Positions 58,373 through 64,000 of a DNA stretch of 64,000 nt are shown here, in pieces (position 1 is the stretch's first letter; each line of letters opens with the position of its first letter). The notes under the pieces are model-generated. The model saw only the letters and a list, made by a program, of their open reading frames with translations, had not been told where the DNA came from and searched no databases. Position numbers and translations under genes: made by a program. The stretch comes from Primulina eburnea. Its lineage: Eukaryota; Streptophyta; Magnoliopsida; Lamiales; Gesneriaceae. Location: NCBI RefSeq assembly GCF_022965805.1, contig NC_133103.1:26526195-26590194 (forward strand), read 5' to 3'.

Positions 58373-59300
58373 TCATTTTGCATTAATACACATCCAAAGC
58401 CTTCTTTGAAGCATCTGTGTAACCACAAATCCTTCTGTCCCTTCTGGTAAAGCTAATACAGGTGCACTAGTAAGCATTTCTTTTAGTTTGCAAAAACTTT
58501 TCTCACACTCATCATTCTTTAAGAAAGGGTTGTCTTCGCGAGTTAGCTGTGTCAGGGGAACATCAATTTTCACAAAATCTTTAATGAATCTTCGGTAGTA
58601 TCCAGCTAAGCCGAGAAAACTTCTAATTTCTGTGATGTTGATTGGTTGTTCCCAACGAGATATGACTTCTATTTTTGTAGGATCTACTTCTAGTCCTTTC
58701 TTAGAGATAAAGTGGCGAAGAAATGACACTTTTCTAGCCAAAATTCACATTTACTGAATTTGGCATACAATTGATGCTCTTTCAAAGTTTTGAGAATCAA
58801 TCGTAAATGTTGAGCATGTTCCTCATGACTTCTTGAAAATATCAAAATATCATCTATGAATATGACAACGAATTTGTCAAAGAATGGTTGTAATATTCGA
58901 TGCATCATATCCATGAAAGCTGCAGGAGCAGTTGGTTAATCTGAATGGCATTACCACAAACTCATAGTGTCCATAACGGGCATTAAAATCCAGTTTTGGA
59001 GATTTCATCCTCTTTAGTTCTCAATTGGTAATATCCTTGTTGCAAATCAAGTTTAGAATATACTTGAGACCCTTGTAAGAATCAAATAATTATTCGATAT
59101 GCTGTAGAGGATATTTTTTTTAATGGTAACATTGTTATGTTCTCGAGAATCAATGCACATCCTTAGAGTTCCATCTTTATTTTTTACAAATAATAAAAGA
59201 GCACCCCATGGAGATGTACTAGGCCGTACGTACTTCTTGTCCATGAGTTCTTGTAATTGAAGTTTTAATTCTTTTAACTCTGAAGGTGCCATTCGGTATG
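58373..59300 (-). pseudogene. Element D reverse transcriptase; RNase H mostly deleted
   Basis: 59053-59292 has [20 protein letters not shown] and a [17 protein letters not shown] lead, 58690-58914 has [15 protein letters not shown], and 58373-58741 has [15 protein letters not shown]. After TQMLQRR only about 90 bp remain before the integrase linker (MDPEVSKLRTDTN), so most of RNase H (about 400 bp) is missing. Confidence 0.75.
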
Positions 59301-59399
59301 GAGTTTTAGATCTGGGTTGTGCTCCAAGTATTATATCAATGGAAAATTCTACGTCTCTCTAATGAGGTAAAGTATTGATCTCTTCAGGAAAAAACTCTG

Positions 59400-60325
59400 G
59401 AAATTCTTGTACAACTGAGATTTCTGAGTTCTTGAGTTGATCTTTTCTCTTATTTATCAAATATGCTAGAAATCCTTGTCTGTTGTCTTTTAGTATAGCC
59501 CTTGATTCTGCTGTTGATACTATTACCATGGTATGGTTAGCTTTGGAAATGATTGGATGAGAAGTTTGAAGATAAACTTTTTTTGTGTAGCAATTGAGCT
59601 GGGCTTGGTGTCTAAATAACTAGTCCATTCCAAGAATAATATCATATTTCTTGATAGGTAATTCAATCAAATCTGTTAGGTATTCTTTTTCTTGGAAGTT
59701 TAAGGGACAGTTTTTGTAAATGAGGTCAGTAATCATCGTTGTCCCTAAAGGTGAGCAAAGTTCGAAGCTATATGGTAGCTAACTCAAATAACAGTGGTAA
59801 TTTATGTACAAAAACTTTTGAGATAAAAGAATGAGTAGCTCCTGAATCAAATAAAGTTTTTGCAGAACTGCATAATATGGTAACAGTACCTTCTACGACT
59901 GCAGTGGGGTCAACTTCCTCCTCTTTGTTTCCTAAGAGGGCATAGGCTCGAACAAGTATCTTTGGCTTTGTTGTGGGTTGAGTCTTCTGCGTTCTTTTTG
60001 GACAATCTTGAATATGGTGTTTCTCACTTCAACAAATAAGACATTTCCCACCTTTTCTCCAGCACTTTTCTTCTTCATGATTTGGTAATCCACAATATCC
60101 ACACTTTTTATTGTTGTTTCTTGGAGCTTTTCCTTTGACAGCTTCTCCTTGCCTGACTAATTGTTTTCTTTTTTCAAATTTTCTTTTCCGATTGTTATCT
60201 TCAAAAATGTTGGGCTTCCTGATTTTCTTTTCTTCTTTCTCTTTTTTAAGAAGTGCCTTGATGTCTTCTTCTATTCGTAGGGCTTGATTGACAGCAGAGA
60301 CATAACAGGAAACTTCTGTGGACAA
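59400..60325 (-). pseudogene. Element D nucleocapsid and protease
   Basis: 60029-60325 has a Lys-rich stretch and CGYCGLPNHEEEKC, then a second CLIC group. The frame is broken by a stop at the knuckle; sequence beyond shows a protease active site FDSGATHSFIS around 59820-59870 with frame changes. Confidence 0.7.
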
Positions 60326-61004
60326 TGTTGCCCAACGAATATCCAGATTTAATCCTTGAATTTTTTTTTCTTTTTCTTACCTCATCTTCCATGTAGTGTG
60401 GTGCATAATGTATAAGACGGTGGAATTATGCCTCATATTGAGCTACGCTCATGTCACCTTGGACTAAATCTATAAACTCACGTTCTCGGGTATTTAATAT
60501 AACTTGAGTTATATATTTACCTTCGAATTGTTGCAGAAAATTGTCCCACGTTTTTGGGGTGTGATTCTTTGTCCACTTATGTTCCACCGTAAGCCACCAG
60601 TTATGAGCAGCTTCTTCTAATAAGTAAGTTGAAAAATTCACCTTTTTCTCTTCAGAATAGTTGAGAATAGAGAATATTTTGTTGATTTTGCTTAGCCAAG
60701 ATTCTGCTTGATACACATCTAGTTTGCCTTCAAACTTTGGCGGTTTGAATATCAAAAATTTCTCAAGAGCTCAATCAGTTGCCTCAATATGATGTTCTTG
60801 AGCTTGATCATGATGTCGTGGTGGATATTCCTATCAAAACTGCACAAATTGATGCATTATTTCAAACATATTTTGTATGTTTTGTTCTTGGGGCGGATTG
60901 TGTTGAGCGCTTCTGGAATTTCCACCAGTTGCTGAGTTTTGGTCATCTTGAGAGGGAATTTTCTTGTCTGATTATGGCTTGAATACTATTTTGTGAAGAC
61001 GTCA
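60326..61004 (-). pseudogene. gag: Element D gag
   Basis: 60426-60755: FKPPKFEGKLDVYQAESWL, AAHNWWLTVEH, FLQQFEGKYI and QGDMSVAQYEA are the gag core, ending in a stop. Upstream the frame continues in pieces to an ATG at 61004-61002 (start MTSSQNSIQAIIRQ), with a stop and a shift between. Confidence 0.7.
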
Positions 61005-61041
61005 TTCTAAACACATAAATATAAAATATGAACATATCTTG

Positions 61042-61103
<62 letters not shown>

Positions 61104-61373
61104 TAATGTACATAGTTATGTCATAGGGTAAACAGTTAGTTTTATTTATAAACAAAACATGTTTCAAATATTTACAATACCCAAGCATAATACAAACAGA
61201 ACTAGCAAACTGGGTCATCATGCCTACAAAAATTGATGGCCTTGATAATCATCATACCTACAAAAGATTATGATTATTAATACTAGTTATACATTAGTGC
61301 CAAATATTCATTATCTTCATATCTCGTCTTCTGAGAGATCTATAAAAGTTGTGTGGCTCGTGCCTTCATTTGT
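61005..61373. other. AT-rich spacer with (TA)n
   Basis: A TA run (61045-61101) and AT-rich sequence. No priming site, LTR end or gene is seen. Confidence 0.6.
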
Positions 61374-61886
61374 TCATGTGGTTCCCATGGTAACATTTTG
61401 ATCCGTATTCGGCAGTGATGTATATGGTTCAACTGGGTCTGGTTCATAATTAAGCTCATTAACATTTTCGCTTTCAGGTATGATAGTCATTGAAACAAGT
61501 TCATCTACTCCAAATGCAAAGTTTTCCCACATCAGGTTAGGAAGAAATTCAACTTCCGGTGATGGCAACAGATATTCTTCTATCATAAAGGGTTTTTGAT
61601 ATATTGTTGTGTTCATGACTCAAAGATATTCTACAAAAAGGGCTGATACATACTGTGGAATATATTTAGTCAAGCTACTACCTCCGGATTCAAATGTGTT
61701 AGTGATGGGAGAAACTGTGGTTTGATTATCTTGGTTTTTATAAGATGGACCGATAACACCAGGTTTCATTCTTTGGATAGATTGACAAACCTGTTCACGC
61801 CCATGCATGATTAAGTGGTCAATGTGGATCGAAGGTTGTGATACTCCTTTTAGAAAACTAATCAAACCTCGGTCATAGAACTCCAT
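61374..61886 (-). pseudogene. Unidentified reading frame with one in-frame stop
   Basis: 171 codons on the minus strand in one frame, interrupted once by TGA at 61620-61622. First part: MEFYDRGLISFLKGVSQ, then a His/Ile stretch and SLTKYIPQYVSALFVEY. Second part: acidic and Pro/Glu-rich (EEYLLPSPEVEFLPNL, PESENVNELNYEPDP). I do not recognise it. It begins at the left edge of the copia LTR (61889), so its true start could be beyond that insertion. It could be a leader ORF of element D, or a host gene fragment. Confidence 0.4.
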
Positions 61887-61888
61887 AG

Positions 61889-63829
61889 TGTGTTAAGAAA
61901 TGTACCTATCAATCACAAGGATTGATGTATGGCTCCAACTAAGGTGTAAACACCTTAGCTCTTCAATGGTAGAAACTATCTACAAGCTTCCTTTGAGCAC
62001 TCCTTGCTCAACTATTAAGCCCACCACCAACTAGGTAGATCCCCTCTTAATTTGCACTAGAAAACTAAGAGGATTTTTCAATGAGAAGAATTTTCTTTCC
62101 TCAACACTTGAAGAAGAAAATGAGAGAAATTTTTGGAGAGGATGAATAGTATTTTCGGCCACTATTCATGCTAGGAGAGAAGGAGAGACATTTTTTTGGT
62201 TGTGGGAAAATTTAAAGTAAAAAAGTTGCATGCCAAGCCTTGGTTATACAAAAAGTTGTCTCCCAACCCTTCACCTCCCATGCATGCATATATTATATGG
62301 TTTTTAACATATTAAAAAAACCATGGACTAAATTTAATTATCTCAAACATTTTGAGACTAATTAAACATTACTTGAATTTACTCAAGTCCACTAGTTAAA
62401 TAATTTATTTAAATTGAGCTCTACAAGACTCAATATAATTTAATTAATTCAACACTTGAATTAATTTAATTATTTGGACTCTACTAGGTCCACTAGTGTT
62501 TAATTAATTCAACACTTGAATTAATTTAATTTAGTCCATAATAATGTATATGAAAATCACAATTTTCAAATACATTATTCACTTGACCAACTTTTAATTT
62601 AGGAACACTTCCATAAATTAAAATTTACATTTCTACTCATAGAAGTCATACTTCTATTTTTCTTTAAGCTTATAAACCCCTTTATAAGCCGTTCAACACA
62701 TTGAACTATTTTTACTTCTCAACGGGATCTAGAAAGCTAGTACTTGTGTGGCCTCAATGGTTCACTGATACAACTAGCTGTGGGTTCACATCTCTATCTG
62801 ATTCGGACTAAACATGTCCTTATATGAGCATACCCCAATTGCTCCATTCTTACTTATCAACTCCTTGATAACAAGGAACGTCAGAACTCAAGTCTGATAG
62901 TACCCAACCAATCATGTTAAACGCCTAGCAGCATCGCTTACATGATTCCCTAGGTATCAAATAATAGTGCCTGCAAGAACCATTCAATTATGGTTAGCGT
63001 ACAGTACGGTCCCTTCAACTCATATATCCCGACCGATTCGACAACCATTGGTATATCGAGAGTTGTCAATGAATCGATACTATGTGTCATGTCGTAGTTG
63101 CATCGATGGTGTAATATATGAAACCCCTTTCATAATTACCACCATACTCTGATCAGAGATTTCAACCTACATTCACATGAGAACACATAGGATATCCATA
63201 CCCGAAGGTAAGCGGTGAATCCCCTGACTAGAATGCATCGACTCCTATATGTTTCGACAGAACACCCAACCTTGCCACCTGATGACCCCATGAGAGTCGG
63301 TAAACAAGTCAAAGTGTAATTCTAGCACATAGAGTCTCAATGTTGTCCCGGGTCATAAGGACTAATGGTGTACAACCATAAACTAGGACTTTTTCCACTC
63401 GATAAGTGAGAACCACTTGAAAAGTCCTTTTATGGAGGGTTGTTCAGTGCACTCTACAAGGAGCACCTATCTGCATGTTCGGACATCACAATGTCCCCTA
63501 CCAATGAAACATGGTACTCACATCGCAGATACTAGTCTCGAACTCGAGCGGCCTATATCCTTCTTAGTGGCGGACTGAATCGACTAGGAACCGTTTAGAA
63601 TATACAGTATTACAAATATGAGTTTCATGATACTCATCATATGAGCATCTCATATTCTTTCTACTATTTGTATATTCAAGGGCTTTATCTATGCAACTAG
63701 CATGGGTATACAGATAAAGATTTGCCAAAACAATAATTTCAAATATTATTAAAATAAAGATTGCTTATACATAGAGTTTCATTGTGAATACTCGGCCAAC
63801 ACTTGGCTCGACGGGCACCTACTCTAACA
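61889..63829 (-). repeat. 3' LTR of a copia element extending past the window
   Basis: 1941 bp. Plus strand starts TGTGTTAAGAAATGTACC and ends CCTACTCTAACA; minus strand TGTTAGAGTAGGTGCCCG to TTAACACA. A polypurine CAAGTGGGAGAT precedes it on the minus strand. CATAG (61884-61888) would be one duplication; the other is outside the window. Same family as the LTR at 44379. Confidence 0.85.
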
Positions 63830-63849
63830 ATCTCCCACTTGCACTAGAG

Positions 63850-64000
63850 TCAACTACTCATATGCTTTAAACCCATCGATTCGCGATGCTTCTCGAATAA
63901 TGGTCCAGGTAAAGGCTTAGCTAGTGGATCAGCAACATTATCTGCGGAGCCGACTATGTCAAAAGACACTTATTCCTCTTTCCACAATCTCTCCGAGGAT
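63850..64000 (-). pseudogene. Copia RNase H C-terminus, frameshifted
   Basis: The minus strand reads GEIVERGISVF and then, after a one-base shift, DIVGSADNVADPLAKPLPGP, FEKHRESMGLKHMSS and stop. The ADPL-KPLPGPLFEKH pattern marks the end of copia polyproteins. It continues past the right edge. Confidence 0.85.

Larger units (their letters stand above)
54741..61004 (-). mobile_element. Gypsy element D, inserted in the Tat antisense ORF; 5' LTR not found
   Basis: 3' LTR 54741-56861 (plus TGTGGCGCCTGG to GGTGTCACA), polypurine tract, then chromodomain tail, integrase, RT, protease, nucleocapsid and gag on the minus strand. Left flank AATAG. A 5' LTR or priming site is not visible between 61004 and 61888. 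Many frame breaks and a missing RNase H make it non-functional. Confidence 0.8.

Overview
This window is repeat-dominated plant nuclear DNA. I find no intact host gene. It is packed with Ty3/gypsy and Ty1/copia LTR retrotransposons with plant-type priming sites (complementary to initiator tRNA-Met, or a TGGCGCC-type site in the Tat-like elements), plant chromovirus polyproteins, a Tat-type element with a second RNase H, a TRIM, and long AT-rich gaps. The organism is a flowering plant, probably a eudicot; a guess of an asterid of the Lamiales type rests only on general familiarity with the LTR sequences.

Layout. 1-480 is AT-rich spacer. 486-4651 is a non-autonomous Tat-like LTR element (5-bp duplication AATTA) whose interior is a tandem array of small hairpin modules instead of genes. 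4657-40300 is one nest built into an old copia LTR. A SIRE-like copia element (5093-16031, duplication CTCTG) carries a young chromovirus (8403-15550, duplication AGTGT) in its 3' LTR. A solo LTR (16522-40100, duplication CTGTA) was split by minus-strand gypsy element A (17257-40036, ATTTG). Element A was split by the related element B (19581-34429, AGAAA), and B by plus-strand gypsy element C (23051-31204), whose right end was later deleted together with part of B. I matched duplications by eye for every complete insertion in the nest.

40101-48186 holds the tail of the old copia LTR, a decayed gypsy gag on the minus strand interrupted by a fold-back sequence, a decayed copia 3' end with its LTR, a 380-bp TRIM (46157-46536, TAATG), and a possible last exon of a broken host gene. 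48187-54740 is a decayed autonomous Tat-like element (gag, protease, RT, RNase H, second RNase H, integrase, a tandem array, and the end of an antisense ORF). Its antisense ORF is cut by gypsy element D (54741 to about 61004, minus strand). 61374-61886 is an unidentified minus-strand reading frame with one internal stop, ending at the 3' LTR of a copia element (61889 to beyond the right edge).

How the parts relate. The coding regions are gag and pol parts used only for retrotransposition, and nearly all are broken. The signals that looked most worth following are in the non-coding parts. Four gypsy LTR families carry clusters of short inverted-repeat, CpG-rich motifs in U3, next to a TATA or TATA-like sequence. 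The hairpin array of the first element keeps its stems paired with a near-constant loop. Two unrelated elements, B and C, share one U3 motif.
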